The notes under the pieces are model-generated. The model made no database searches. It worked only from the letters and a program-made list of their open reading frames with translations, and was not told the origin of the DNA. 63,879 nt of DNA from Cercozoa sp. M6MM (Eukaryota > Endomyxa: Ascetosporea): NCBI GenBank assembly GCA_040357565.1, contig JBDODJ010000063.1. One strand, given 5' to 3'. The position numbers were made by a program, and so were the translations under genes. Positions 14,201 to 26,033 of the stretch are shown here, piece by piece. Every line of letters begins with the position of its first letter. The first letter of the stretch is position 1.

Positions 14201-14730
14201 GCGCGGAAAAAGCGATTCAAAATGATGGTGAGCTGTGCTGTGCTTCGTTGCATTGTCAGTGTTTTAAGTACTGTGCTTGCCAACTGCAGCAACAGCGCGG
14301 ACAGTTTTAGTCAGCGCAGTCACGGCTGCTGCGTTTTTGTGCGTCGTCGTAAATCAGCTTCAGCTTCAGTTCCATTCGAAGGATGGAAAACAAGGGTGTG
14401 TGCACAGGGAATCGTCGCGATTATCTCACTGGTCAGGAGTCAGAGGCAATACATTGCACAGGACGAGTACGTTACGCAACTTCACAACGAGCTTCGGGAC
14501 GAAACTCGCAAGGTACGAGAATTTATCTGTTGAAAGTCCGTCAATAATGCTCGAAACAGGCCCAAGCAAGAGGCCTCCGAGCAGTGGCTGCACAGCAAGA
14601 AAGTATCAAGACCACTGTCAATCCTACCCGAGCAACAGCACTTGGCAAGCGCTCCAAAAGCAAAACAGGCAAAAACACAGATAGAAAGAAACGCACCAGA
14701 GCTCGCCGCAGCCGTTCCAATGCAAAATAG
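11295..14730 (+). CDS. EGF-domain single-pass membrane protein
   Basis: Many short exons. The first gives an EGF-like unit (LCQCSLPFAGVRCE) that continues after a clean intron into an Asn- and Thr-rich segment with NxT/S sites, then further EGF-like units (CSDHGVCRSPSMLCECFDGF near 11,550; ARCVCRPGFSGERCE near 12,330; CNGNGVCDHLGKCQCDQGF near 12,455). A long non-EGF ectodomain follows. Near 14,295-14,370 comes a membrane helix (VLVSAVTAAAFLCVVV), then a basic tail ending at the stop at 14728-14730. No signal peptide is visible at the 11295 ATG, so an upstream exon is probably missing. A cell-surface adhesion or receptor role is inference. Exons between 12,600 and 14,200 are only partly resolved. 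Confidence 0.6.
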
Positions 14731-15093
14731 ATGCCTAGCAGACTTAGAACTCGTTAAAATGTATATTTCATCACGATCAAGTGTGTTTGCGCACGAAAAA
14801 GACATCCGGAAAAGCGCCTTTTGCAGTTTTCCTGTATTCTCCAAAGCAAAAACGGTCATTTCTACTTTAGGAGCTTTGGTGTGCTTTTGTGAGTACTCAG
14901 AGGGTTTATCTGCACGAGAACTGAGAGAGCAGTCAGGGGACACTGATGATATTGCGTGTGGCTCTTGCCTTGCTGATCGCACCGATCCGAGCAAGTCGAT
15001 TTGGCTTGTACCATCAAAACGACGGTTCGACAGTTCGCGTGGTTTTCACAGATCGTAGTGGCTTCGTCAGTCTTGGTCGCAGAAGACTTGTTG

Positions 15094-17116
15094 ATGGTAC
15101 AGCGTGCAAGTAGTGATTGGCATTCTAGCATACTGTATCTGTTGTTCGTTGCAAGTAGATGACGGTGCTCGACTGCCGGCGTTGGCCAGCGACAGACGAT
15201 TAAAGTGCTCGTCACTCGACAACGCGGAATGTGCAGTGCTCACGCAGCCTCCGATGCCGTTCAGACCGTCGAAACCTGTGGCGTCTGGAATTTACCACAC
15301 GAGGAACAACGCCACTACAGCTGCTCGAGCACGTGCTCGTGAAGAGACTGAGATTTCTACGTCGGCATCCATTCAACGAGCCGACATGAGGGAGCTTTTG
15401 AAACGACTTGGTGCGTTTACACAATCAGTTTCCACCTGTGTTTTAAGGGACAAATGATTTAAACTTAGGTGTCGATCCAGAGACCACAGCTGATCACTCA
15501 CAGTATGATTGCAAGGCTTCTCCTTTCTTTTCAGAACTCAGGATGTGTATGTACTTTTTAGGAAAATAGCCACAGTGCGAGAAGCACTTCGAGGTCAGAA
15601 AAATGCGCATCAAGATGCGCTGGACATTTTTTTGAAGCAAAAAGTGCCAACGATGCGACTGCCGACGGAATTGCAGGTGCCACCGACCATCTCGTACGTC
15701 GATGCAGACTTTAGCGAAATCAACGATGTTTACGTCTTCCGTGTCACTGCGACCAGTGCGCGCAAAGTTCTTGTACGTTTCCGATTGTGCTTAGCAGAAC
15801 TGTTTCTTTTATAATATCACAGGAAAGAATTACTCGGGGTCAAGACCCAGTCACGGTTGTGCCAACTGACGCGGACTATGATCGACGTCTTTTACAAGGG
15901 AGTTCGGCCGTGTACAATCCACTTGATTTCACTTCAGGTACACAGCACCATTTTATTTCCTAGTCGCTGTCGAATCTACTGTGCAATGTACTGTACCGTT
16001 CTTGAGGATAGACGTGACACAAGTGCTGGACGGGATGCACGAGTTGATGTGGCGCAACTGGCTGTTCCAACTCCAGCGCTTCATCAAGTTGTTCAAACTG
16101 CCGATTATCACGAGACGGACGTCTCTATCGCCAACACCACGTATGCGAGGCATCATGGTCGACAGTGACATGTTCGACCTGCAAGCAAATACGCTGGCAG
16201 CTGCTTCTTCCTTGGCAAGACATATCGCTCTCTATGTACAGCTGTCACTTTCAAATCACTGCTCGAATCTTTGTTTTGAGAGATGTACATTATTTTGTAG
16301 GCAAAGACAGTGTACTTGGAGTTTTTAATTGACTGGGCGCGCAATCGAAACCTGCCAAAGGCTACTTTGGACGTTCTATCAATGATGGAACTTGATGGTA
16401 AAACAGTTTTGTGTGTCGTCACTTCAGTGAGTTTAGTTGTTTCGCGCAGAGGTTCCATATCTTGTCGATCTGGACTGGGCTTCAGTTCCAGACAGCATCA
16501 AGCATCTAAACTGGTGAGCATGGCTGTGCTATCCTCGGCTGATAAAAATGACATCTTGCTGTCTGCGCAGGTTGCGCTATCTGCCAGTCGAGATCTTTGG
16601 CACCTACGCCGGCGATGCCATTCGTGACTGGCGCAATCTGGGTCTGTCTTATCCGACCGACGAGAATGAGCATGAACATATGCTGGTGACCAAATTGCGA
16701 GCCTGGTTGACTGCACAGGTACAATTTACCTTTTCTGCACTACCTTCAGGCGAAATAGAAATGGAGTCCTTTGTTTTTACAGTGGAAACTCGTGGAGTAC
16801 GCGCAGGCTGGCCAAGCTGCCGAACCGCATGGCATATTTTACCTCTATCGTCACTGTAAAGCATGATTTATGAATCATTTTAGGCGTGGTGGGTGCGGCA
16901 GTTGCGTCAGAAAAGAGCGAGTTCGCACTGTCGCTGCAGCGGCCGCTCAACGAGCTGAACGATAATGTGCAGACCGAGTGGCGCGCACAAGCCGTCATCA
17001 AGGAAACTGCCCCTGATCAGACGGAAGCAAGTTCAAAAACCTTCAATCACAGACAACAGCAAGCACTTGACGAACTTCAGCAAATGTTGGCGACACTCGA
17101 GGACATGCTCGAATAA
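15094..17116 (+). CDS. Unknown alpha-helical protein
   Basis: The start at 15094 (MVQRA) splices in phase to a first long exon at about 15,159. Further exons follow to a stop at 17114-17116, next to an AATAAAAT-like signal. Coding stretches include RADMRELLKRLGVDPETTAD, VREALRGQKNAHQDALDIF, VPTMRLPTELQVPPTISYVD, WRNWLFQLQRFIKLFKLP, WLRYLPVEIFGTYAGDAIRD and a C-terminal coiled coil QQALDELQQMLATLEDM. No signal peptide or membrane segment is seen. I do not recognise the family. The gene lies between the EGF protein and uroporphyrinogen synthase on the same strand. Confidence 0.6.
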
Positions 17117-17235
17117 AATACGACGACGAGATTCGATTTTTTAAGCTTTTTTCAATCCGACTTCACGCCAGCTTAACTTAGAGCGGGAAAGTGTATGAAC
17201 ACCACATAAAAGTGTAACTCTGTGTGTTCGAGTGC

Positions 17236-18376
17236 ATGGGTTCACGTGTCGTGTTGCTGACGTCGCCCAGTGCGAAGTTTCGCACAGTTTTGGAACAAGA
17301 GGACTTTGTGGTGCAATTCGTGGCGCCTCTCAAGTTTGTCGCGCATGGCAACTTCAAGGAACTTACCTTGCGACCGAACACACTTGGAATCGTTTTGTTT
17401 ACGTCAAAGCGCGCAGTGGAGCATTTTTTGCGCGACTGGAGGCCAGAGCAGACTGCCGGAAGGAGTCCGCACAGGATTCTTGCGTTTTGTGCCGGCGAGG
17501 CGACGGCAGACTTGGCGAAAACACTGTCTGGTGCGTTGAATTGAACTTAATTAGCTGAAAAAAGAACATTTTGCATGTAGAGAGCAGAAACGACATAGAA
17601 CTTGAAACAATCGTCCCTGAGTTTAATGGTATGTGTCTTCCGTGCGGATTGTTTGTACACAATTGTAACTTGTCTAGAGGACGAATCAAGGGGAGCACAG
17701 GTCGCGCGTGCTGCAATCGAGCACATAAGAACGTGCGATGTGTCGTCTGGAATTTACTACCTCTGTGGCACTCAGTACTGCTTGCGACTTTCGACATGTC
17801 GTTTCTGATCTTAGTTTGCTTTCGTTCCTTGCAGAAGATTGCCGGATGTCGAAAGAGTGTTTGCCGAAAATAACGTCAGTTTGACAGTGATTCCTTGCTA
17901 CGAAACACTTGTTAACTTTGGTAAAACCTTCCATATTTGTGAAGAGAGCTGTGCACATTAAACGATAATCAGATGAAGCGAGACAAGTGATTTGGCACGA
18001 TTCAAACGAAGCTCAGCTTCTTGTTTTCTTTTCTCCGAGAGGTTTGTTTTCGTATAGCTTGTTTCTTTTAAAGTGATGAATGCTAATGTTGCAGTGCTGG
18101 ACACGTTTGTGAAAGAAGCGACGAACAGCAACGCACCGTGTGAACGCGTGCATCTGGTCCCGATCGGAGTGACCACGCGGCGACGTTTGTTGCATCACGT
18201 TGCTCAATTGCACGATTCAACTGTACCTCTTCTCGCTTTCTTCTATATGCGTTGACCAAGTAGTTTTCCTATGGCAGCTCAAGATGAAGCTGCGAGAAGC
18301 CTACGAACGAGGCTGCCCGTCGACTCCAGCACCCGCTGACTTAAGCGGTTTCTTAAAGGCTTCGCACTTCGGTTAA
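17236..18376 (+). CDS. UROS: Uroporphyrinogen-III synthase
   Basis: Heme-pathway enzyme that cyclises hydroxymethylbilane to uroporphyrinogen III. The start is MGSRVVLLTSPSAKF at 17236. Landmarks match human UROS in order: GIVLFTSKRAVEHFLRDW (human GGLIFTSPRAVEA), ILAFCAGEATADL (YVVGNATASL), SGIYYLCG, LLVFFSPR (ITFFSPSG), VHLVPIGVTTRRRL (IKFAAIGPTTARAL), and the C-terminus CPSTPAPADLSGFLKASHFG (AESPTPQALATGI). About seven exons. There is no mitochondrial presequence, so it is cytosolic as usual. Low overall conservation is normal for this family, and the motif order makes the call secure. Confidence 0.85.
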
Positions 18377-18896
18377 CTATAGCCAGCAATACGATACGTT
18401 CTGGCATTTGATCATGGGTGTTGACCGATCGAGTGTCCACGCCACGCGACTCGCTTCGCTTATACGATATAAATTATATTTAAGTAAACTTAATCTTTAA
18501 TTTCAGTTCAGTTACCCACTTATTGTACCGGTACGCGACGTAGTACTGTACTACGTATACGGTACGCCAGCGCAGACTGGTGCATGGGAACTACCGTACA
18601 CACTAGCCAACCGTAACTAATGTGAGCTGGAGTCACATCGCATCAAAATGGCCGCCAGCCCAATAACAATTGCTCTCAAGTCACATCAATCTGACGGATT
18701 TTCACATAATGTGACATTGAAACTATGAAATGCATGGAACCAACGATACGATGGCTCTCAGTGCACATAAAAGTGCTGTAAGTTCGCATCGAATGTGACC
18801 TCAGCTCACATGGGGGGGGGTTAGTTGACCTCAGTTCACGCACGCCGCGCTACCCAACGGCCCTGCGCAGGCCACTCAACTGGCAGTGCCAGATTG
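18377..18896. other. Intergenic gap with palindromes and a MITE-like element
   Basis: No gene is seen. The first part holds short palindromes, including GTACCGGTAC at about 18526-18535 and an ACGTAGTAC/GTACTACGT pair at 18538-18556. The second part is the inverted-repeat element listed separately. Confidence 0.7.
18620..18811. mobile_element. Possible MITE with 19-bp inverted ends
   Basis: The left end 18620-18638 is ATGTGAGCTGGAGTCACAT. The reverse complement of 18793-18811 is the same 19-mer with two changes, and similarity continues a few bases inward (CGCATC on both sides). Each end is itself built on ATGTGA-N7-TCACAT. Between them, 18702-18714 is another TCACAT/ATGTGA palindrome. The total is about 192 bp without coding capacity. 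A non-autonomous DNA element is the simplest reading. The alternative is a cluster of binding sites for a dimeric regulator. Target-site duplications are not obvious. Confidence 0.5.
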
Positions 18897-21818
18897 TCAG
18901 TGAGTGACAGTGCACGCTTGCAACTTGCTGTGCTGCTGCCACATAGATTTTCGAAACGACGAGCGCAACTGGAATACCCGTGCAATTTCCTCGTCCGAAA
19001 TCATCAGCTGCACGTATTGACAAACATGTCCAAACACCAAACACCAGCACGAACTTCCCAAAGAGTGAACATCAGAAATGAATACCACAGTTGCGGTATC
19101 CGCGTGTTTAACTACGGCGTGAAAATAGCAGGTTCTGTGAATCGAAACATATGTACAGTGAATGGCATCGAGTACACTGCCCACGAAGAAGTCGCCGTGC
19201 TTTTGTTTTCAAGTTGTCGAAATCGACACCGAAAAGCCAGTCAAATAATTCGCAAACAACGTCGATGTTGACGTTGTAGAGCGGAGACGTTGGTGTGCTC
19301 ATCCAGACGACAAAGTCACGTGCCGTGTTGTTCAAATGCTAATCCGAAGTATGACAGCAAAATCAAGCATTCGAGCCAACCGTATTGTACCACTTGACAA
19401 TAGAGATCAGACGCAGACCACTCTTTGGCGTCTTGAGTGACAGCACACAACACACAGAAGCGATTGACAGCATCGAACACAGCAGTGTCTGAATCGCACA
19501 TGGCAAAGCCCAGTTGGCCTGGTTGTTGTGTCACTCCTTTCCGAATGGCACTAGAACTTGCAACGAAGCCGCGCGACTTCAAGCTACAGGTGTGGGTTGT
19601 GTCTAAAATTTAACGGGTCCTGTGTTCCAAAACTGCAGCTTACATGGAAGGTAACGTTCTTGCCAAACCCACTGGCGAGACAAAATTCATGCCCTGGCAC
19701 AGAACATAAAACAACATAAGCAAGGCAAATTTTTGAGTCAAAGAACACACTTCGAGGTTCGTCGAGTCATCAAAACGAGTCAAATTTTTGAATGCAAAAA
19801 ACGGAGGTTGCAGTCGGTGGCAGAGGTCTCTGTGATAATTCAACAGTGACAATGTACAAGATAACCAACTGTTCAGAGGATATACCAGAACATACCTTGC
19901 GGAGTCTAGTTCGCAGTGTGCATTTCGACTGTACTCAACGTATCGATTAGTTTCCGCGAAACGAAGCCAGCAGCTGTGGCAGTGTCGATTGGCCGGATGA
20001 ACCAGCGCAAGACCACGTCGAATGTCATCGAGTGCGAGGTAGTGTCGCATCACGTCGAGCGCAGTCATCAGCACAATCAGCCATTCCGTTACCTTCGTAA
20101 TCGGCCTAAAATACCTCTCGTAGGGCGCCTCTCTCAGCGCTGTGAACACGCGATGCCAGTCCTTGGCAGACGGGGCAACTGGCAGTGTGTGCAACACATC
20201 TTTTAGCACTCGTTCTAGCATGGGCATATTCCAGCGTGACTACAACCCAAGTCGTTTGAGCGAGACTAATAGACAAGTCGGAAGAGAGAGTGTGTATACC
20301 CTGTAGAGGCCGAGATCCCATTCATGAGGCTTTTTCTATGCATCAATGAGTAGAATACCAACGAAACAAGAATCAACCCACTGTCTTGTTTACAATAGTT
20401 TTACTGGCACATTACGACGGTAAAGAAATTCTCGCGCGAGGTGAGCGATAAGAGTCCGATAAGTCTCAGAGTCGAAGCGATTCCTGCTAGAATTTGGCTA
20501 AATGTTATCCGTCAAAAGCAAGGATAGAAACACAGTGTTTTACAATATCCGCGCGGACCGAGAGGAAACAACAGTTTCCAAAATGTCGTCGTGAGTCTTC
20601 AAGACCTTCACGTCCTGTAGTTCAAGATGACTCCGGAAGGCAAAACACTATTCACATACACACCAATTCACAGCAAGACTGAAACGACGAAAGCAGAGTG
20701 AAAAATTTTTAACCTGATCTTGTTCTTCTTGAAGCAAACTTTGGTGAGCTAGCACGTGCCTCTCCTCGACGCTTGAGTCGTACAAAAGCGTGTTGTATTG
20801 CCATTTGTAATGCGAGAGAGTCATGACTGCTTGAAAATGCAATTCGATCGCTTGCTTTCGCATTCTTTCGCCCTGATCCGTCGCCTTTTCAAATAAACAC
20901 TACATTCCACAAAAGCAATTGATAAAATTCAGCTTTACTTGATGTGAAATGTCGGAATCAGTTTGAAATCGAACGATCAAACCATTAAACAACTGCGCAC
21001 GTTCAGAGGAGTCGTTCAAGGCAGCCGAAGCGTTTGAAAGCAGGCGACAAGTGCGAACTCGCGGATCCAACTCGAGCGAAGTACTCAGCTCGTGCGGAGT
21101 TGCATCTTGTCGCTGCAGTGTGCGCAGAAACTGGCGAACATGCCGAGTGTCTTGGACCCAAGCTGCAGTTGGATCGAACACATCTTTGGCCTGCAACGCT
21201 TGCAGCACCGTGAGCAAGCGTTCGCAGTGATCCGGGGTCGCACGCAATCTGCGCAAGGCGCACCGTACACAAATGATAGGCCAAGAATTGATGGTACTTT
21301 TTGGAAACACAGTTCTTAGCAATGATTCGGACATGAAGTCGCGGAATTCTTAGTGTTCTACAGAAGAAAAACATCGTTTGGAATGATTCGTATGAAGACA
21401 CTCCCAAAGAAAAGTACCTCGCAACAAGAGACTCAATGATGGTGTAGACTTCCGTGTCATTGAGCGACGAACTGGCATCACTGCAGACTCGATGCAGCAC
21501 AGCGATACACAGTTGAAGCAATAGAGCAAACGTTTCCTCGTTCAAAGTGTCTGCGGAACTCTCTTTCTCTTCAACAATAGTGTGAAGCTCCTTCAACAAT
21601 CTCCTCGACAATGAGCCACTTCTTGAGCACCGAACTCTCGCTTTTAGCTGCGGGAAAAGCTCAGCACACTTACAGACTACCGCTCTCCTATAAGAAGAAA
21701 GAGGCAGTCTACGCTTTTAAAGTGTGGGACAGATTGAAACCAAATGCTACAGCTCGGCCGCAAAACACTGGGTCGCCTCAATCTCTTTGCACAAACTCGC
21801 TAACCAATCCATTCTAGC
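18897..21818 (-). CDS. Large unknown helical protein
   Basis: A probable first exon starts with ATG at 21818 (MDWLASLCKEIEATQCFAAE). The downstream exons are clear, but the first junction does not close in phase, so the start is uncertain. Coding stretches include EETFALLLQLCIAVLHRVC, HCERLLTVLQALQAKDVFD, RMRKQAIELHFQAVMTLSHY, WHRVFTALREAPYERYF, FDAVNRFCVLCAVTQDAKEW and YNVNIDVVCELFDWLFGVDF. The likely end is the stop at 18897. The composition, rich in Leu, Ala and Cys with amphipathic helices, suggests an alpha-solenoid. No signal peptide is seen. I could not place it in a family. It may be more than one gene. Confidence 0.45.
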
Positions 21819-22002
21819 CGCTACAATAGCTTCCTTATGTGTAATAGCAACACTCGTTCGTTTGGCGACGGCTAGCACTCTAAGTACTGTACCCGAGGTT
21901 TTAAATTTCCTTCTTTCAATTCAAAGCCTGAAGTCCGAGAGTGCAATATGCGACGGGCAAGAGGAGTGAAGTAGCATTAAGCCAGAATGCAAAGCAGTCA
22001 CG

Positions 22003-23584
22003 ATGAGGTTGACGTGGCTTTCATGTCTGTTAACGTTGACACTTGGTCGGCTCGACTGTGTTCCAGTGCTTTCGGGTTCGAACTTTACCTAAACTTATAT
22101 CTTGGGCAGGTCGAGTGGCTGTAACACCTCCGGCACCCTCCTTTCGTCCTGTTTTGAACGGCACAGGGGCCAATCTGCTTCTTAATTTTAGTGCAGAGAA
22201 CGAAAAACCCCCATGGTTTCAAATCACAGTTCCAAACATCTTTGTTTTTCCTCCGAGTGTTTCCCTGAGAGCACTTCAGCGCATCGATGTCGTGAATGGT
22301 GGGGGTGTACCTTTCCAAGCCGACACTAACTCCAACCTTGCTCTGTGTTTTCGAGATGAAGCCGAGTTTCGCTCGGTATTTCCATCTTTCAGATCTTCAC
22401 CGCACACTCCCATATTGTTACTTCATCTTGCAGTGGCTGGTGTCTCAAAACACCAGCACCGGCTTGCTGCTGCCGCCGCCCTGCTCCGCTTTCGTGTCAG
22501 CACAGCTTTCTTTTGGAGGTACAGTTGTGGTAAATGACTTAGCATGCCAATGTACCGGGACGGCATTTTGGGTTCAGACCTGGCACAAACGAGCGACTTG
22601 CGACTCGATACTCGCGTCATACTCAAGTATCCTGTTCCGTCTGGCAAGTAGTTTACAATGCTTACAGTTGTTTGAATTTAGTCTCACACTAGCCACTTTA
22701 ACGGGGATTGGCGAGAACACAACAAACTTAACTATCACGACGCGGCTCTCTCCTTCAATCCTGCTGTCGTCACTTACTTGCCGTATGTATCATCGATGCT
22801 TTCGTTATCACATGATGATGAGTGGCTTTGAATCTGTTGCAGCGAACAACTGCAATAACAGGGGTTTGTGTCATGCTAACAGCGACGACACAAGTCAACT
22901 CTCAACTGTGGCTGCTGCTGCACAAAATGTGTTCTTGGTTCTGTTCAAAACGAGAGGTGGCTTGCTAAACTAAACTTACGATCTATTTGTCTGTAGTCAA
23001 TGTCGCAATGTCAAGTGCAAGCAAGGTCAAATATGGTGCCTTCCAACTGCTCTTCTACACGAGGATTCTGCGCGTGCCATGTTGACTACGTTGGTCATTC
23101 GAGACTTGTTCTAAATTAAGGCACGCTTGCGATTTTTACCTTGTGCATCGCAGGCAATAGCTGCGAAACCTGGGTGGGAGCACTCGACAGATCAAACGCG
23201 GTGGATTCGTTGGTGAGAGGTGGTGCTTCTGCACCGAGGTATTTTAGCAATAATAAAAGCGGAGAAAATGGTTCCAGTACCATTCTCTGTTATTGTGACA
23301 CGGCAGGTCGACTTTAATTGCGAGAGTATCTACTCGAACGCCATCGGAGCTTGCTCTTGTGTGCTTTTCGTTTGGAGGTACAGTAGAGTTAGACAGCATG
23401 TACGTGCACATACTGGCGGTGTTAGTTTTCGTTAATATAAGTTATTTACAGGCGTGTGTGTCGATGACACCGACGTTGTCGTGCAACTGACGGTATCTAC
23501 AGTGTTGCCCTTGTTGGATGCATTGACGCAAACGCTCCGTCGCTTCGTTAATCAAAGTGTTGCCCTCAACACGGTAAACCTGCG

Positions 23585-23636
<52 letters not shown>

Positions 23637-24408
23637 ACTGCATAGATGTACACACTTGTATACATACCTTAGCTGGACAAGTCGGGTTTGAATCTGCACC
23701 CTTTGTGGACACAAGCAACGATCAGAAAGTGGTCGTATTGGACAGTCCGCGCGGAAGCTCGAAGTGGTGTGACTGCAATCGTTTTTGTTTTTCGCGCGGA
23801 GGCTTTCTTGGCGTCAGACGTGCGGTCGCAGCGCCTGTTGCAAAACCAAACGGACTCTGTCCCAGCGAGGAATGCCACAAATTCGGAGAAATCGACGCTG
23901 CTGCAAGTGGCCACGGAAACCTTCAAAATAGCGCTCGAAGATGCAGATTTCTTGAAGGATGCCGGTTGGATCTCTCTGCAAGGAAGCATTGTAGGTACTG
24001 ATTTTTCGTGCTTGAGTGCTCGAGGAAAACAACCTGTTCATATTCAAGCAGTTACGAACACTGAAGTTCGCACGGGATTTGAGCAACGCCGGTTGGCCTT
24101 TCCGCCGATGCCGCCTCCTTCAGGTACATGTAAATTAACTGTGTAATTTAGAAGCCGTAAACTACTCCGATACGAATACAGTAAACCCCGCGACCAATCC
24201 TGACACTGCGTCGGACAAAACAGTGCTTTATGTCGTGCTGTTTACTGTGTTCCTGCTGTTGTTGTGTCTGGCGCTTCTTGTCGTCGCTCGGGTTTCGAAG
24301 AAAAGAAGAGAAGCGGCGTTTGCGAGTGAGAGCACAGAAGAGACGAGTAGTGAAATGAGATCTGAGACCGAGAGCGGCAACGCGCGGCTCAATCCGGAGA
24401 AACCATGA
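22003..24408 (+). CDS. Type I membrane protein with EGF-like module
   Basis: The start at 22003 gives a signal peptide (MRLTWLSCLLTLTLG). The first intron joins in phase to a beta-rich ectodomain with NxT/S sites. Near 22,850-23,170 a Cys-rich stretch (NNCNNRGLCHANS, then RGFCACHVDYVG and NSCETWVGALD) looks like an EGF-type module. The protein ends with a membrane helix at about 24,215-24,290 (LYVVLFTVFLLLLCLALLVV) and a basic then Glu/Ser-rich tail ending NPEKP. Topology is therefore type I, with the ectodomain outside. It resembles the EGF protein at 11,295 in layout, though not obviously in sequence. Ligand and function are unknown. A CT microsatellite lies in one intron. Confidence 0.7.
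23589..23635. repeat. (CT)n microsatellite
   Basis: About 23 CT units inside an intron of the membrane-protein gene at 22,003. Confidence 0.95.
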
Positions 24409-24777
24409 AAGATGAATCTCAGGTGCGATACAACCGAACGTCGCGTTCTTGAGAAGCGAAGACTGAAGTAACCAAGTAACTACGCTAACGTAACGTACCT
24501 AAAACTGAACTACCATCTCATCATTGTCGTAGCATGCTGCCAACAGCAAGCTGGAGTACTAAAGCAGCCACTCAGAATCACACCTGCGCGAAAAAAACGG
24601 GATGCCGTTCATCAACACCATAAAAAGTTACTCGGATTCAGGCAGCACCCGACCATCATACAAATGACAGCTACAATTGCAAGAACGTCAAAACTATAAA
24701 CTGCAACTGACAACTGGTTATCTTTTGCTGGTCCTTATATCACAAAAGAGGCTGTCGTAGAGAGATCGATCGGAGGC
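24409..24777. other. Intergenic gap
   Basis: This is the 3' flank shared by the plus-strand membrane-protein gene and the minus-strand eL8 gene. No gene, RNA or repeat is recognised. Confidence 0.6.
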
Positions 24778-25881
24778 TTAGGCCGACGTCTTCTTCTCGA
24801 GCTTGGCAATGGCGTGCTTGCTCTTGACGCCGAGCTCGCCGCCCGTCCACTTGCGGAACGTGGCGTCCTTGAACTGAGCGTTGAACGACTCGAGCAGCAT
24901 GCCGAGCGTGTGCTCGTCCTCCTTGGCGACCTCGGTGAGGGCCAGGGCGGCGCACTGCTTCATGTGCACGAACTTGCCGAGGCGCGACTTGCCCTTGACG
25001 ATAACGTACGGCACGTCCATCTTCTTGCACAGAGTCGGCAGCCAGCACACGAGCTCGATCGGGTCGACGTCGTGAGCAATCACCACGAGCTTGGCCTTCT
25101 TCTCCTCGACGAGCGTCGTGACGTGCTTGAGGCCGAACTTGAGGTGCACCGGCTTGGCACCCGGGGCGGCACCCTCCTTGGCCTGCGCGTACAGACGCTG
25201 CTTCTTCTCCTGACGCGTCTCCGGAACGTACTTCTTGAGCAGGTTGAACAGAGTCACGGCCTGGTTCTTGGCGATGGCCTGCGAGAACTGACCGACGGCC
25301 GGCGGCACCTTGAAGCGCTTCAGCAGCACGGCCTTCTGGCGCTGCGTACGGACGTACTTCGGCCAGCGGACTGCAACAAGCAACAGCACATAAGACACAC
25401 CAAAGTTATGTCAACACCATGTCAACACCAAGAGGGTCACAACGCACCGAGACGCGACATGTCGCGGCGCACCGTGCGCGTCTTGCCGAGGGCAGACACG
25501 TTCTTGGCCTCAGCCTTGAACAGGTGCGAGTGCTTCGACTGGAACGTCGCGGCCTTCTTGGCGTTCTTGGGAGCCTATGGACGGGCACAACACAACACAG
25601 GATATAGTGCTCGGGACACGGACTATCATTGGAAGTCATCAAGACAACGACGGGACAGCAAAGAAAATCGCTGCCCACGCCATTCCCTCGTTCCTAAGTC
25701 GCTAAGCCGCAGCCAGGGCACGGCCCGGTCAGCCGGCATTCCCACATGGATATTGCCGCGCATGGGCTCACCAGGGGCACGGCCGCGGCCTCGCTCCCTC
25801 GAAGCGCGGAAATTCGCTTCATTGCGCGACACAAGGACTCGCTAGCGACAACGCGCTGCACGAACAAGTGGAGCTCACCAT
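24778..25881 (-). CDS. RPL7A: 60S ribosomal protein eL8 (L7a)
   Basis: Exons 25879..25881, 25448..25574 and 24778..25370 give 240 residues. The first exon is only the ATG codon, a layout often seen in ribosomal protein genes. Family landmarks are RWPKYVRTQRQKAVL, RFKVPPAV, QEKKQRL, KKAKLVVIAHDVDPIELV (the L7Ae RNA-binding core) and GKSRLGKFVHMKQCA. eL8 sits in the large subunit near the 5.8S and 25S rRNA. The N-terminus is shorter and less basic than in animals. Codon use is strongly biased to C and G in third positions. The first intron (25575-25878) is unusually long for this window at 304 nt and could carry a promoter element or a snoRNA, though none was recognised. Confidence 0.97.
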
Positions 25882-26033
25882 TTTGGACAAGGACAAACAA
25901 AAAAGTTGTGTTATCTTTGCTGAATTTTTGAGTTTTCCCGGCGCTCATTGGTTAATTAAGGGTGCGGCACACTTCGCGGCCAGCAAGCTGTCACTGTTAA
26001 ACTCGGAAACACACTTATTTGGAATGAATTAGT

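Noticed and set aside
18897-21818. Tuberin, Ral-GAP or PA200 identity for the long minus-strand gene
   Set aside because: General solenoid look only. I compared remembered landmarks and found no convincing ordered match.
24814-25845. 343-residue plus-strand frame opposite eL8
   Set aside because: It is the antisense shadow of the GC-rich, codon-biased eL8 gene; composition is Leu/Arg/Asp-rich without family motifs.
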